Assembly (NCBI GenBank): GCA_019639255.1
Contig: JAHBSF010000031.1
Coordinates: 1-57,823, forward strand
DNA length: 57,823 bases
DNA from: Acidobacteriota bacterium
GTDB taxonomy: Bacteria; Acidobacteriota; Blastocatellia; RBC074
Reading direction: 5' to 3'
The position numbers were made by a program, and so were the translations under genes. This document shows, one piece after another, positions 43,218-52,356 of the stretch (its first letter is position 1; every line of letters begins with the position of its first letter). The notes under the pieces are model-generated. The model was not told where the DNA came from, searched no databases, and saw only the letters and a program-made list of their open reading frames with translations.

Positions 43218-45263
43218 ATGAATTCGACCGAAGACCTTTTGTCGAAGCGACCGGAAAGGATGACGAAAGCGGAACTGATCGCCGCGCTCGAAGTCCTGCA
43301 GCGCCGCGTTCAGGCGCTCGAAGCCGAAACCCGTCGCGATGTGAAGTCCCGCGAACGGGCCGAAGCCGCGCTGCATCAGAGCGAGCAGCGCCTGGCGAGC
43401 ATCGTGGCCTCTGCGATGGATGCCATCATCACGATCGGCCGGGATTATCGCATCATACTGTTCAACAAAGCCGCCGAGATCATGTTCGGTTACGATGCGC
43501 AGGAAGTCATCGGACAACCGATTTCGCTGCTTTTGCCCATGCGTTTTCGCGCCTCACACGACGCGCACATCGCACGTTTCGGGGCTACGGGAGAGACCAA
43601 CCGCGCCATGGGCCGGCTCGGCGCCGTCAGCGGCGTGCGGCGCGACGGGACCGAGTTTCCGATAGAAGCCTCGATTTCGCAGATACAGGCCGAAGGCGAG
43701 AAGCTTTTCACCGTAATCCTGCGCGATCAGACCGAAACGATTCAGGCCAACGAACGGCTGATAGAACAGGCTGCTTTGCTCGACCAGTCGAACGAGGCCA
43801 TCGTGGTGCGCGATCTGGAGGGCTGCATCCGTTACTGGAGCCGCGGCGCCGAACGGCTCTACGGCTGGACCGCGGAAGAGGCCGTCGGCAGGATGGTTGC
43901 CGGGGTGCTCTACAGGCGGGATTCCTCGATGCTCAACGAGGCGACGCGCATTACCGTCGAGCGCGGCGAATGGAGCGGCGAGCTGCGCCACACGGCAAGA
44001 GACGGGCGCGAGGTCGTGATCGAGGGGCACTGGACGCTTGTGCGCGACGCTGAAGACCGGCCGAAGAGCATACTCGCAATCAATACCGACATCACTGAAA
44101 AGAAAAAGATCGAAGCGCACCTTCTGCGCGCGCAGCGGCTCGAAAGCATAGGGACGCTTGCCAGCGGAATCGCCCACGATCTGAACAACATCCTGTCGCC
44201 TATCCTGATGGGCACGCAGTTGCTGCAGATGCGGCTCGGCGACGAAGAAAGCGGCAGGATGCTCTCCGTGATGCAGTCGAACGCCAAGCGCGGGGCCGAA
44301 ATGATCAGGCAGGTGCTGATGTTTGCGCGTGGCATGGGCGGCGCGCGCGTGATACTGCAACCGCGGCATCTGGTACGCGAAATCGCACGCATAGTCGAGG
44401 AGACGTTCCCTAAATCCATCAGCCTCGAACAGCGCCTTGCCGAAGATTTGTGGACCGTGGTGGGTGATGCGACGCAACTCCATCAGGTGCTGTTGAACCT
44501 GTGCGTCAACGCCCGCGATGCGATGCCCGAAGGCGGCCTTCTCACAATAGTCGCCGAAAACCGGCGTCTCGACGAGCAATACGCAAGCCGGCTCGGCAGA
44601 ACCTTCGAAAACGCGGCGCCCGGCAATTACGTCGTATTGGCGGTTTCAGACACCGGCGTCGGCATACCGGGGGAGATACTGGACCGCATATTCGATCCGT
44701 TCTTCACTACCAAAGCGCCGGGGCAGGGCACGGGGCTGGGGTTGGCTACAGCCGAGGGAATAATCGCCAACCACGGCGGTTTTATGACGGTGGAAAGCAA
44801 ACAGGGACTCGGCACGGTGTTCAACATATTCGTTCCCGCACACGATTCCTCCACGCGCCAGCAATTCAACGCCCCGGCATTCGATATTCAATCCGGATCG
44901 GGCGAGATGATACTTGTAATAGATGACGAGGCTTCCTCGCGCGAGATGATCGCAAGAGCGCTCGAAACCTACGGTTACAAAACGCTTGTCGCAGACAACG
45001 GCGCAAACGCCCTGAACCTGTTTGCGCCGCGCAGGGGGGCGATCAGCGCCGTCATCACCGACATGGCCATGCCCGTAATGGACGGAACCGCGACCATCAA
45101 TGCGCTGCGAAGACTTCAGCCGAACATTCGCATAATCGCGATAACGGGCCTCGCCGACGCTTCGCGCCTGAAAGAAATCAGCGATCTTGGCGTCAACGTG
45201 CTGCTCGAAAAACCCTTCGACGCCGAAGCGTTGCTGAACGCCGTTTCAGAGACGCTGCGGTAG
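43218..45263 (+). CDS. PAS-sensor hybrid histidine kinase
   Basis: A protein of 681 residues from ATG 43218; an upstream ATG at 43185 lies in the repeat shoulder. An N-terminal coiled coil, two PAS domains (about 60-185: DYRIILFNKAAEIMFGY; about 190-305: GCIRYWSRGAERLYGW), HisKA (GIAHDLNNILSP), HATPase (NLCVNARDAM, DTGVGIP, GTGLGLA) and a C-terminal receiver (VIDDEASS, ITDMAMPVMDG, LEKPF). It has no membrane segment, so it senses an intracellular signal. It is a likely partner of the NtrC-type regulator nearby. Confidence 0.93.
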   Translation: MNSTEDLLSKRPERMTKAELIAALEVLQRRVQALEAETRRDVKSRERAEAALHQSEQRLASIVASAMDAIITIGRDYRIILFNKAAEIMFGYDAQEVIGQPISLLLPMRFRASHDAHIARFGATGETNRAMGRLGAVSGVRRDGTEFPIEASISQIQAEGEKLFTVILRDQTETIQANERLIEQAALLDQSNEAIVVRDLEGCIRYWSRGAERLYGWTAEEAVGRMVAGVLYRRDSSMLNEATRITVERGEWSGELRHTARDGREVVIEGHWTLVRDAEDRPKSILAINTDITEKKKIEAHLLRAQRLESIGTLASGIAHDLNNILSPILMGTQLLQMRLGDEESGRMLSVMQSNAKRGAEMIRQVLMFARGMGGARVILQPRHLVREIARIVEETFPKSISLEQRLAEDLWTVVGDATQLHQVLLNLCVNARDAMPEGGLLTIVAENRRLDEQYASRLGRTFENAAPGNYVVLAVSDTGVGIPGEILDRIFDPFFTTKAPGQGTGLGLATAEGIIANHGGFMTVESKQGLGTVFNIFVPAHDSSTRQQFNAPAFDIQSGSGEMILVIDDEASSREMIARALETYGYKTLVADNGANALNLFAPRRGAISAVITDMAMPVMDGTATINALRRLQPNIRIIAITGLADASRLKEISDLGVNVLLEKPFDAEALLNAVSETLR

Positions 45264-45266
45264 GAG

Positions 45267-45439
45267 AAACCGCGGAATACCAGCAATTCTCAGTTTAGGA
45301 GGAAAGAGAGATAACGGAACAAACGAAATGATACGAAAATTACGGAAAAGTTGAATATTTCCGTGTGTTCCGTCTAATTTCGTTTGTTCCGTTATCTCTC
45401 TTTCCTCCCAAACTGAGAATTGCTGGTATTCCGCGGTTT
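45267..45439. repeat. 173-bp near-perfect palindrome (extended type A copy)
   Basis: A type A core at 45303-45407 is extended outward: AAACCGCGGAATACCAGC at the left end mirrors GCTGGTATTCCGCGGTTT at the right end, through CAATTCTCAGTTT and AAACTGAGAATTG. The extension is unique in the window. Confidence 0.95.
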
Positions 45440-45576
45440 CGGGCTATTTGCCCCTGACATTACGCGGCTTTTGCCCCAGCCTTGCCTTCCACCGCCCGGT
45501 TTCGAGTCTGGCACTGGTGTTGCCGAACAGCGCTCAAACGGGCAGGTCGGGCGGATAGGGAGGCTGGATAAAGGCA

Positions 45577-46242
45577 ATGCAGTGTGAAATGCGGGGGACA
45601 ATATCGAGAGAAGTGGAGATCCCGCTGGATTCGATCGCAATGACGGGAGAGTTGAGCCTGCCGGCCGAGGCGGCCGGACTCGTGGTATTCGCACAGGGCA
45701 GCGGCAACAGAAATGTTTCAAACAATCGCCGTGTGGCCGAGATCATAAACGAGGCAGGTTTCGGCACGCTGCTGCTTGACCTGCTGACTCAGAGGGAAGA
45801 GGCCATCGACCTGCGGACCCGGCATCTTCGCTTCGACCTTCCGCTGCTTGCGCGCAGGCTGGCGGTCGCAACCGCCTGGATACGGCGCCAACCCGAGTTC
45901 TGCGGGCTTCGCATAGGTTATATGGGGTCGAACACGGGCGGCGGCGCAGCACTGATGGCTGCGGCGAAGCTCGGCGATCAGATCGGCGCCGTAGCCTCTC
46001 GCGGCAGCCGTCCCGATATGGCCGGAGCAGCATTGGAGCAGGTACTCGCACCTACGCTTTTGATCGTGGGAGGTCTCGACGATGAAATCATCCATTTGAA
46101 CGAATCGGCGCTGGCGCGTATGCACTGCGTCAGGGAACTGTCGATCGTTCCGTGCGCATCGCATCTGTTTGAGGAGCCTGGGGCGCTCGATGCCGTAGCC
46201 CACCTGGCCGCGACCTGGTTCCGGCGCTATCTCCTCGCCTGA
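45577..46242 (+). CDS. Dienelactone hydrolase-like protein with altered nucleophile
   Basis: A 221-residue alpha/beta hydrolase of the dienelactone hydrolase group often linked to phosphoribosyltransferases. The usual nucleophile elbow (G-Y-F-G-A-S-T-G) reads GYMGSNTGG, with asparagine where serine is expected; a serine sits one position earlier. The acid (GGLDDE) and histidine (CASHLF) positions are kept. The 3' end overlaps, tail to tail, the phosphoribosyltransferase gene by 16 bases. It may be a non-catalytic or altered enzyme. Confidence 0.8.
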   Translation: MQCEMRGTISREVEIPLDSIAMTGELSLPAEAAGLVVFAQGSGNRNVSNNRRVAEIINEAGFGTLLLDLLTQREEAIDLRTRHLRFDLPLLARRLAVATAWIRRQPEFCGLRIGYMGSNTGGGAALMAAAKLGDQIGAVASRGSRPDMAGAALEQVLAPTLLIVGGLDDEIIHLNESALARMHCVRELSIVPCASHLFEEPGALDAVAHLAATWFRRYLLA

Positions 46243-46871
46243 TCGAGCAGTTCCCGTACTTCCTGGTCCGTAGTTTGCCGGAAATCCTCGTACCACTCAC
46301 CGACGGCGTAGAAATATTCCTGCTTCATGCCGCATACGCAGACAACGCCGCTTTGCGCGTCATCGAACCAATCGCACGCAGAGCGTGCCGCTACCGGAAC
46401 GGCCACAACGACGCGCGCCGGATTCTGTCTGATGACGCAGGCGACAGCGGCCTGCATTGTCGATCCCGTAGCCAGTCCGTCATCGACCAGGATTACGATG
46501 CGTCCTTCGAGAGCCGGCGCCGGACGTTCGCCCCTGTACAGACGCTCGCGTCGCTGTAGTTCGCGCGTTTCCTCGCGCGTGATGCTTTCGAGTTCTTCTC
46601 CTGTTATCCCCAGCCACCCGGCGGCATTTTCATTCAACACGCGCGTTCCGTCCGAAGCTATTGCTCCAATGGCGAGTTCTTTTTGCCGCGGTGCGCCCAG
46701 CTTGCGCACCAGCAAAACATCGAGCGGCGCTCCGAGCGCTTCGGCGATTTCATACGCTACCGGCACGCCGCCGCGCGGCAATCCCAACACGATTACATCC
46801 CTGCGCCCGGCGTATTCACGGAGCAATCGCGCCAGATGCTTTCCGGCCTGTCTGCGATCCCGGTATCTCAT
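46227..46871 (-). CDS. Phosphoribosyltransferase-domain protein
   Basis: A protein of 214 residues from ATG 46871. The N-terminal loop LGLPRGGVPVAYEIAEALG and the PRPP-binding motif VILVDDGLATGSTM identify a type I phosphoribosyltransferase-like fold. The physiological reaction of this subgroup is not established. The family commonly neighbours or is fused to dienelactone hydrolases in stress loci; here the hydrolase gene is convergent. It follows the Usp gene by 29 bases. Confidence 0.88.
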   Translation of the reverse strand: MRYRDRRQAGKHLARLLREYAGRRDVIVLGLPRGGVPVAYEIAEALGAPLDVLLVRKLGAPRQKELAIGAIASDGTRVLNENAAGWLGITGEELESITREETRELQRRERLYRGERPAPALEGRIVILVDDGLATGSTMQAAVACVIRQNPARVVVAVPVAARSACDWFDDAQSGVVCVCGMKQEYFYAVGEWYEDFRQTTDQEVRELLDQARR

Positions 46872-46900
46872 CACCGTATGGTTTGTTTTCGGCGGCGGAT

Positions 46901-47821
46901 TTATTTGACGACCAGCACGGAACACTGCGCCGCCTGTGCGACCTTGGTCGATACGCTGCCCATCAGGTCGTGCCGCATGTCGGCGACGCCGGTTGCGCCG
47001 AGCACTATGAGGTCGTATTCGCCGCGTTCGGCTTCGCTCAGTATTTCGAGCGCGGGATCGCCCTCGGCCGTCATTACGCCTGCTGTGAGGCCGAGCCTTT
47101 CGAGTTGCTGACGCGCTTCCTCGGCAAGGGCCGTACCCTCGCGCTGAAGCTCGCTTTTCATCATCGCATCGGCGGCGGAATCATCCGGGGCGATGTCGTC
47201 CATACGCGCGTCGAACCAGTCGCGGTCGAGCCCCAGATTCACCCACGGCGTTTCAGCTACGTGCAGCAGCGTTATCTCGGCTTCGCTCAATTCGAGCGCC
47301 GAGGCGCACAACGAGAGCGCCGCTTCGGATGCAAGCGACCCGTCTACGGCCGCAAGTATGCGCCATTGCCGGCCCACGTTGCTCAACTCCCTGCCTATGA
47401 TCACGCCGCCCGGAGCCGTGGCAACGACGCGGCTCGCAACCGGCCCAAGGCCAAGGTTGGTGCGCGCGTACCGGTTGTGCGCGCCTACAACCGTCAGGTC
47501 GTATTCGGCCGCCGTGCGTGTAATAACGCTTGCAGGCGATCCTGCTTCCACGCGCATCCCGGCTTCGATCCCCAGTGTTGAAAGCAGCGATTTGGCGCGC
47601 AATAGATGCTCGTGCGCCTCGACCTCGATGCGCTTTCTGTAGTCTTCGATCAGGCGCGCAGCCTTCTGCGGATTTTTCGGAGTCCGGCTTTTCGGAAGAC
47701 CGAGTTCCGGCGTTACGCACAAAAGTTCAAACTGCGCGTCGCTGCGCCGCAGCAAACTCGCCGCCGTGCGCAATGCCGTCGTAGCCTGTGCCGAACCGTC
47801 CGTTGCCAGCAGTATTTTCAT
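46901..47821 (-). CDS. Tandem universal stress protein (two UspA domains)
   Basis: A protein of 306 residues from ATG 47821 (GGAGG upstream). Two UspA domains: residues 1-145 (ILLATDGSAQA; VVGAHNRYARTNLGLGPVA) and 150-306 (RILAAVDGSLASE; VLGATGVADMRHDLMGSVS). The G-x2-G-x9-G type ATP-binding loops are visible. It is a cytoplasmic stress-adaptation protein, cotranscribed with the phosphoribosyltransferase. Confidence 0.93.
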   Translation of the reverse strand: MKILLATDGSAQATTALRTAASLLRRSDAQFELLCVTPELGLPKSRTPKNPQKAARLIEDYRKRIEVEAHEHLLRAKSLLSTLGIEAGMRVEAGSPASVITRTAAEYDLTVVGAHNRYARTNLGLGPVASRVVATAPGGVIIGRELSNVGRQWRILAAVDGSLASEAALSLCASALELSEAEITLLHVAETPWVNLGLDRDWFDARMDDIAPDDSAADAMMKSELQREGTALAEEARQQLERLGLTAGVMTAEGDPALEILSEAERGEYDLIVLGATGVADMRHDLMGSVSTKVAQAAQCSVLVVK

Positions 47822-47880
47822 GATGTTTCCTCCGAATATTAATGCAGACCCGCATCGATACAGCGCTGCCTGCCGATGAA

Positions 47881-48130
47881 ACTCAGTACACTGTAAACAA
47901 AGTTCTTTGAGTTTTTCAGCCGCGCAGCGGCGAAAGAACTGTAGCCTGGTGCGTGAGCGCCAGGTCAGCAGAAAAAGAAGGTTCAAGCCCTGAAAGGGCG
48001 AAAGATCTTCCGCCCCTCCGGGGCTTACTGGGTTTCTCTACACCCACCCAGGGCTCGCCGCCCTGGGCTACAGATCTTTCGCCGCTGCGCGGCTGAAAAA
48101 CTCAAGAAACCTTGTTTACAGAGTACTCAG
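47881..48130. mobile_element. 250-bp element with about 65-bp imperfect terminal inverted repeats
   Basis: Left arm 47881-47945 and right arm 48065-48130 share GAGTTTTTCAGCCGCGCAGC, the CGGCGAAAG word and CTGTAAACAAAG in inverted order. The interior has several smaller hairpins (CCCTGAAAGGG, CCCCTCCGGGG, CCCAGGGC..GCCCTGGG) and no coding capacity. It resembles non-autonomous elements or structured intergenic repeats; the family was not identified. It fills the gap between the Usp gene and the oxoglutarate dehydrogenase gene. Confidence 0.85.
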
Positions 48131-48235
48131 CATGAGGAATGCGGCAAATCTCAGACCAGTGAGTATTCTGCGGGTTGGAACCGGCAAGTTAGGCGAATTG
48201 CCCCAGTACAAAGGGGCTGGAGTGCGATTTGACTC

Positions 48236-48328
48236 AGAGATGACGGAAACAACGAAATGAAACGAAAATCACGGAAAAGTTGAATATTTCCGTGATTTTC
48301 GTTTTATTTCGTTTGTTTCGTCATCTGT
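48236..48328. repeat. Palindromic interspersed repeat, type A
   Basis: AGAGATGACGGAAACAACG on the left; CGTTTGTTTCGTCATCT on the right; intact loop AAGTTGAATATTTCC. It is downstream of the oxoglutarate dehydrogenase stop codon. Confidence 0.95.
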
Positions 48329-48351
48329 TCTATCTGTGGCATCTATGTCAA

Positions 48352-51300
48352 TCAGCCGAACACTTCGCGAAGGAATTGCTGCTGTTCGAGCTGATGTATC
48401 GCATAGGAACCGGTTGCGGGACTCGCGCTCAGCCCGCGTCCGATATACCTTAATGCCTGGCGATCCGAAAGAATCGCTTCGAGGCGCGGCCGCATGAAAG
48501 TCCACGCTCCCATATTCATCGGCTCTTCCTGCAACCAGACCACATCCTCGGCATTCGGGAACGATTCTATCCATTCGCGTATCGCGCGCTGAGGGAAGGG
48601 ATAGAACTGCTCTACGCGCAACACCGCAATCCGGTCCGAGCCCGCTTTCGCGGCTTCGGCCTTCAGATCGTAATATATCTTGCCGCTGCACAGCACCAAC
48701 CGCTCGATCGGTCCGGGATTCCCGACCGCATCGGGTATGACGGGCTGGAAGCCTCCGATCGAGAATTCATCTATCCCCGAGGTTGCGGCCGGAAGCCTCA
48801 GCAGGCTCTTCGGCGTCATAACAACGAGCGGCCGGCTCGTGTTCTGCTTCATCTGCCGCCGTAGAAGGTGAAAATACTGCACGGGCGTGGACGGATAACA
48901 CACCTGCAGGTTGTTTTCGGCGCAAAGCTGAAGGAATCGTTCGAGGCGCGCGCTCGAATGTTCCGGCCCCTGCCCCTCGTAGCCGTGCGGCAGCAGCAGC
49001 ACGAGCCGCGATTTCTGCTGCCACTTGTCCTCGGCCGACGAAATGAACTGATCGATGATCACCTGAGCGCCGTTTGCAAAATCTCCGAACTGCGCCTCCC
49101 ACAAAACGAGCGTGTCTTCGGATACGACAGCGTAGCCGTGTTCGAAGCCGAGCACGCCCGCCTCGGAAAGCGAACTGTCGAAGACATCGAAGCGAACATC
49201 ATCGCGCGCAAGCGACTCGAGCGGCGCCCAGGGCTGGCCCGTATGCGTGTCGTAGAGCACGGCGTGGCGCTGGCTGAACGTTCCGCGCCCGCTGTCCTGT
49301 CCCGACAACCTGACCGATATGCCCTCGATCAGCAGCGAACCGAAGGCCAGCCCCTCGGCGAATCCCCAGTCTACGGGCGCTTCTCCCGCGCCCATCTTCG
49401 TGCGCCGGCCTATCTGGCCCACCATCTTGGGATTCAGATTGAAGCCCTGCGGGACTATGCCGAGCGCGTTGGATATCTCGGCTATCGTCTCCTTTGCAAT
49501 GGGCGTGGGATACAGTTCCGATCCGTCGTCCTCTTCAGCGCGCGCAGGGAGGCGCTTGATTTCCTTCTGCCGCGCGACGATTTCCTTTGCGGCGAGCATG
49601 CCGTTTTCGAGCCGCCGCCATCGCTCGTCGAGCATCTTCTCGACTTCTTCGGGCGTCACCGCCTGCTCGCGCAGCAGTTGCCGCGTATACAGTTCGCGCA
49701 CGCCCGGATGCTCCTTGACGCGCTGGTACATAAGGGGCTGCGTATAGCTGGGTTCGTCGCCTTCATTGTGGCCGTGGCGGCGGAATCCTATCAGGTCTAT
49801 TACCACGTCCTTGTGGAACTTGTGCCGGAAATCCATGGCGATTTGCAGAACCCTGTAAGCCGCCTCCACATCGTCGCCGTTTACGTGAAATATGGGCAAC
49901 TGCGTCATCTTCGCCACGTCGGTAGAGTAAATCGACGAGCGTCCGCGCTCGGGCGTAGTGGTAAAACCGATCTGGTTGTTGATGATGATGTGGATGGTGC
50001 CGCCCGTGCGATACCCCTTGAGGTCCGCAAAATTGAGCACTTCGGCGACTATGCCCTGACCGGCAAACGCCGCATCGCCGTGAATGAGCACGGGCATGAT
50101 GCGCTTGCGCGCGGTTTCCTTGTCGCCCTCGACGAGCAGTTGATCCTGGCGCGCGCGCGCCATGCCCTCGACTACCGCATCTACGAATTCCAGATGGCTC
50201 GGATTGGGCGAAAGCGTGAGCTTAACCTCGCGGTCGCCGACTTCGCGCACGCCCGTCGCTCCCTGGTGATATTTCACATCGCCCTCATCGGCCGGAAAGT
50301 TCGGATGCACCGTGCCTTCAAACGCGGTGAATATGCGCTCGCTGAAATTGCCGATGATGTTGGCAAGCACGGTCAACCGCCCGCGGTGCGCCATGCCCAT
50401 GATGATTTCTTCGAGTCCGCGTTCACCCGCTCCCACAATCAATTGATCGAGCAGCGGAATGATCGATTCGCCGCCCTCGACCGAAAACCGTTTCTGGCCG
50501 AGAAACTTCGTATGCAGGAAGCGTTCGAACTGCTCGGCCGCTATCAGACGGTTGAGCAACTGCTTTTTGATCTCGACCGGAATCGGTTCGGGATCGCGTT
50601 CGATCTGCTCTCTCAACCATTGTTTCTGTTCGAGGCTCTGTATGTGGCGGTATTCGAGGCCGATAGTTCCGCAGTAGAAGCGGATGAGCATCGCCCATAT
50701 CTCGCGCAGCGTAGCGGTTTCGCGCCCGCCCAGACCGCTTGTGAAAAACTCGCGGTCGAGGTCCCATATCGACAGTCCGTAGGTTTCTATGTCGAGTTCC
50801 GGATGCTCGTGCAGCGGAATCATGTTGAGCGGATCGGTGTCGGCGATCAGGTGGCCGCGCACGCGATAGGCGTTGATGAGTTCGAATATGCGCGCCTGCT
50901 TCTTGATCTCCTGCCGCTCGCGATCCACGCCGAAAAGCGCCGGATTCACGTCTACGGACCACCGCAGCGGCTTATACGTTATGCCGAGTTCGGCGAATAT
51001 CTCATCGTAAAAACGGTGTTCGCCGAGCAGCAACTGATGGATGTGCGCAAGAAATGCCCCGGATTCGGCGCCCTGGATTATGCGGTGATCGTAGGTGCTC
51101 GTTATGGTGAATACCTTGCTGATGCCCAGAAGCGACAGCGCCGCCGGAGTCATCGCGGCGTATTCGGGCGGGTACTCGATTGCACCGGTAGCGATGATTG
51201 CGCCCTGTCCGGCCATCAATCGCGGATTCGACGCCGATGTGCCGATAGTGCCGGGATTGGTCAGGGAAATCGTCGTGCCCTGAAAATCCGATACCTGCAA

Positions 51301-52005
51301 CTTGCCGTCGCGGGCGCGCAGGACTACGTCCTGATACGCGTCGAGAAACTGCGGGAACGTCATCCGGTTTGCGCCCTTGACGTTCGGCACAAGCAGCGTG
51401 CGCGTGCCGTCTTTTTTCATTACGTCCACGGCCACGCCGAGATTGACTTCGCTGCGGCGCACGCGGTAGGCGGCGCCGCCTTCCTCCTCAAACCCGTCGT
51501 TCATCTGCGGGAATTTTGCGAGAGACTTCACTATGGCCCAGGCGATGAAATGCGTGTAGGAGGTTTTGCCGCGGTTGTGCGCCTGAAGGTGACGGTTTAC
51601 CCATCTGCGGTTTTCGTCGAGGAGCTTGATAGGGATTTGCCGGACCGAGGTCGCAATCGGAACGGCGAGGCTCGCTTCCATGTTCTCGACGATCCTGAGC
51701 GCCGGGCCGCGAATCACCCGACGGTCGGCCTCGGACGCTTCTGCGGCGGCGGACGCCGGAGCCGCCGGGACTGCGTTTGATGCCTGGGGGGCCGGGGCCG
51801 GGGAAGGCGCGGGAGCTTTTGCTGCTGCGGCGGATGCTACAGTTTCGGCGCTGCCGTTGCCGCCCGTGAGCGAGGCGAAATACTCTCCCCATTCTTCGTC
51901 GACCGAACGCGGATTGTGCTGGAAGCGGCGGAAAAGATCTTCGACGTAACTCGCATTGGCGCCGAATTCGGACGCGATGATACGGGCAATATCGTCTGGA
52001 CGCAT
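48352..52005 (-). CDS. kgd: Multifunctional 2-oxoglutarate dehydrogenase E1 fused to E2-like domain (Kgd type)
   Basis: A protein of 1217 residues. Residues 1-45 are the conserved N-terminal helix region (YVEDLFRRFQHNPRSVDEEW). An Ala/Pro linker (about 55-95) follows, then an E2 acyltransferase-like domain (about 100-330; STYDHRIIQGAESG). The E1 domain has MAHRGRL, GDAAFAGQG, NNQIGFTT and HVNGDD (thiamine diphosphate binding). This architecture is known from mycobacterial Kgd and related proteins; the lipoyl domain is absent. It decarboxylates 2-oxoglutarate in the TCA cycle. It appears to be a single-gene unit. Confidence 0.95.
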   Translation of the reverse strand: MRPDDIARIIASEFGANASYVEDLFRRFQHNPRSVDEEWGEYFASLTGGNGSAETVASAAAAKAPAPSPAPAPQASNAVPAAPASAAAEASEADRRVIRGPALRIVENMEASLAVPIATSVRQIPIKLLDENRRWVNRHLQAHNRGKTSYTHFIAWAIVKSLAKFPQMNDGFEEEGGAAYRVRRSEVNLGVAVDVMKKDGTRTLLVPNVKGANRMTFPQFLDAYQDVVLRARDGKLQVSDFQGTTISLTNPGTIGTSASNPRLMAGQGAIIATGAIEYPPEYAAMTPAALSLLGISKVFTITSTYDHRIIQGAESGAFLAHIHQLLLGEHRFYDEIFAELGITYKPLRWSVDVNPALFGVDRERQEIKKQARIFELINAYRVRGHLIADTDPLNMIPLHEHPELDIETYGLSIWDLDREFFTSGLGGRETATLREIWAMLIRFYCGTIGLEYRHIQSLEQKQWLREQIERDPEPIPVEIKKQLLNRLIAAEQFERFLHTKFLGQKRFSVEGGESIIPLLDQLIVGAGERGLEEIIMGMAHRGRLTVLANIIGNFSERIFTAFEGTVHPNFPADEGDVKYHQGATGVREVGDREVKLTLSPNPSHLEFVDAVVEGMARARQDQLLVEGDKETARKRIMPVLIHGDAAFAGQGIVAEVLNFADLKGYRTGGTIHIIINNQIGFTTTPERGRSSIYSTDVAKMTQLPIFHVNGDDVEAAYRVLQIAMDFRHKFHKDVVIDLIGFRRHGHNEGDEPSYTQPLMYQRVKEHPGVRELYTRQLLREQAVTPEEVEKMLDERWRRLENGMLAAKEIVARQKEIKRLPARAEEDDGSELYPTPIAKETIAEISNALGIVPQGFNLNPKMVGQIGRRTKMGAGEAPVDWGFAEGLAFGSLLIEGISVRLSGQDSGRGTFSQRHAVLYDTHTGQPWAPLESLARDDVRFDVFDSSLSEAGVLGFEHGYAVVSEDTLVLWEAQFGDFANGAQVIIDQFISSAEDKWQQKSRLVLLLPHGYEGQGPEHSSARLERFLQLCAENNLQVCYPSTPVQYFHLLRRQMKQNTSRPLVVMTPKSLLRLPAATSGIDEFSIGGFQPVIPDAVGNPGPIERLVLCSGKIYYDLKAEAAKAGSDRIAVLRVEQFYPFPQRAIREWIESFPNAEDVVWLQEEPMNMGAWTFMRPRLEAILSDRQALRYIGRGLSASPATGSYAIHQLEQQQFLREVFG

Positions 52006-52036
52006 AGCTGGTGCTTGACTACCCTTTCTTCGAATA

Positions 52037-52333
52037 ATGACCGGATATTATGACCGGAGCGACCGCGACAAGGCAATCAGCCGAAGGAGAATACGGTACG
52101 CATGTAATTCAAGGTGAAGCAATTCCCGGTTCTATGAAAGCAGTGGTGATCAAGAAAAAACACTTTATGTTTTCTGGAACCCGACCGGCGATGCGCCCGA
52201 ACTGCTCAAGATCCGGGACCCGGCGCGCGTATTCGATCACGCCGGGCGCGAAATCATCAGGGCGCACTTGTTCGAACTGAGCGCCGAGGCGCCGGCCGAT
52301 GCCGCCCTCAGGACCGAGGCGACGCGTGGGTGA
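52037..52333 (+). pseudogene. Possible degraded small gene with in-frame TGA
   Basis: From ATG 52037 one frame reads 26 codons to TGA (52115-52117), then stays open for another 71 codons with protein-like composition (TLYVFWNPTGDAPELL, RAHLFELSAEAPAD). It ends at a TGA that overlaps a GTG of the Fic gene (GTGA). No start codon is available after the internal stop. It may be a decayed gene upstream of Fic. The rest of the 324-base gap presumably holds the promoter of the oxoglutarate dehydrogenase. Confidence 0.3.
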
Positions 52334-52356
52334 TCCCCAATCGGGTAAAATCGGGT

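Noticed and set aside
51060-51110. DHRIIQG in the E2-like domain as a catalytic defect
   Set aside because: The same variant is, to my knowledge, the norm in Kgd-type fusion proteins, so it is a family trait rather than local decay.
48868-51780. A 970-codon open frame antisense to the 2-oxoglutarate dehydrogenase gene
   Set aside because: It is a mirror of strong codon bias in a GC-rich gene; it has no protein-like motifs or ribosome-binding site, while the sense strand encodes an unmistakable enzyme.
52115-52117. TGA read as selenocysteine
   Set aside because: No SECIS-like hairpin, selenoprotein family or homologue is recognisable; a nonsense mutation or chance frame is simpler.
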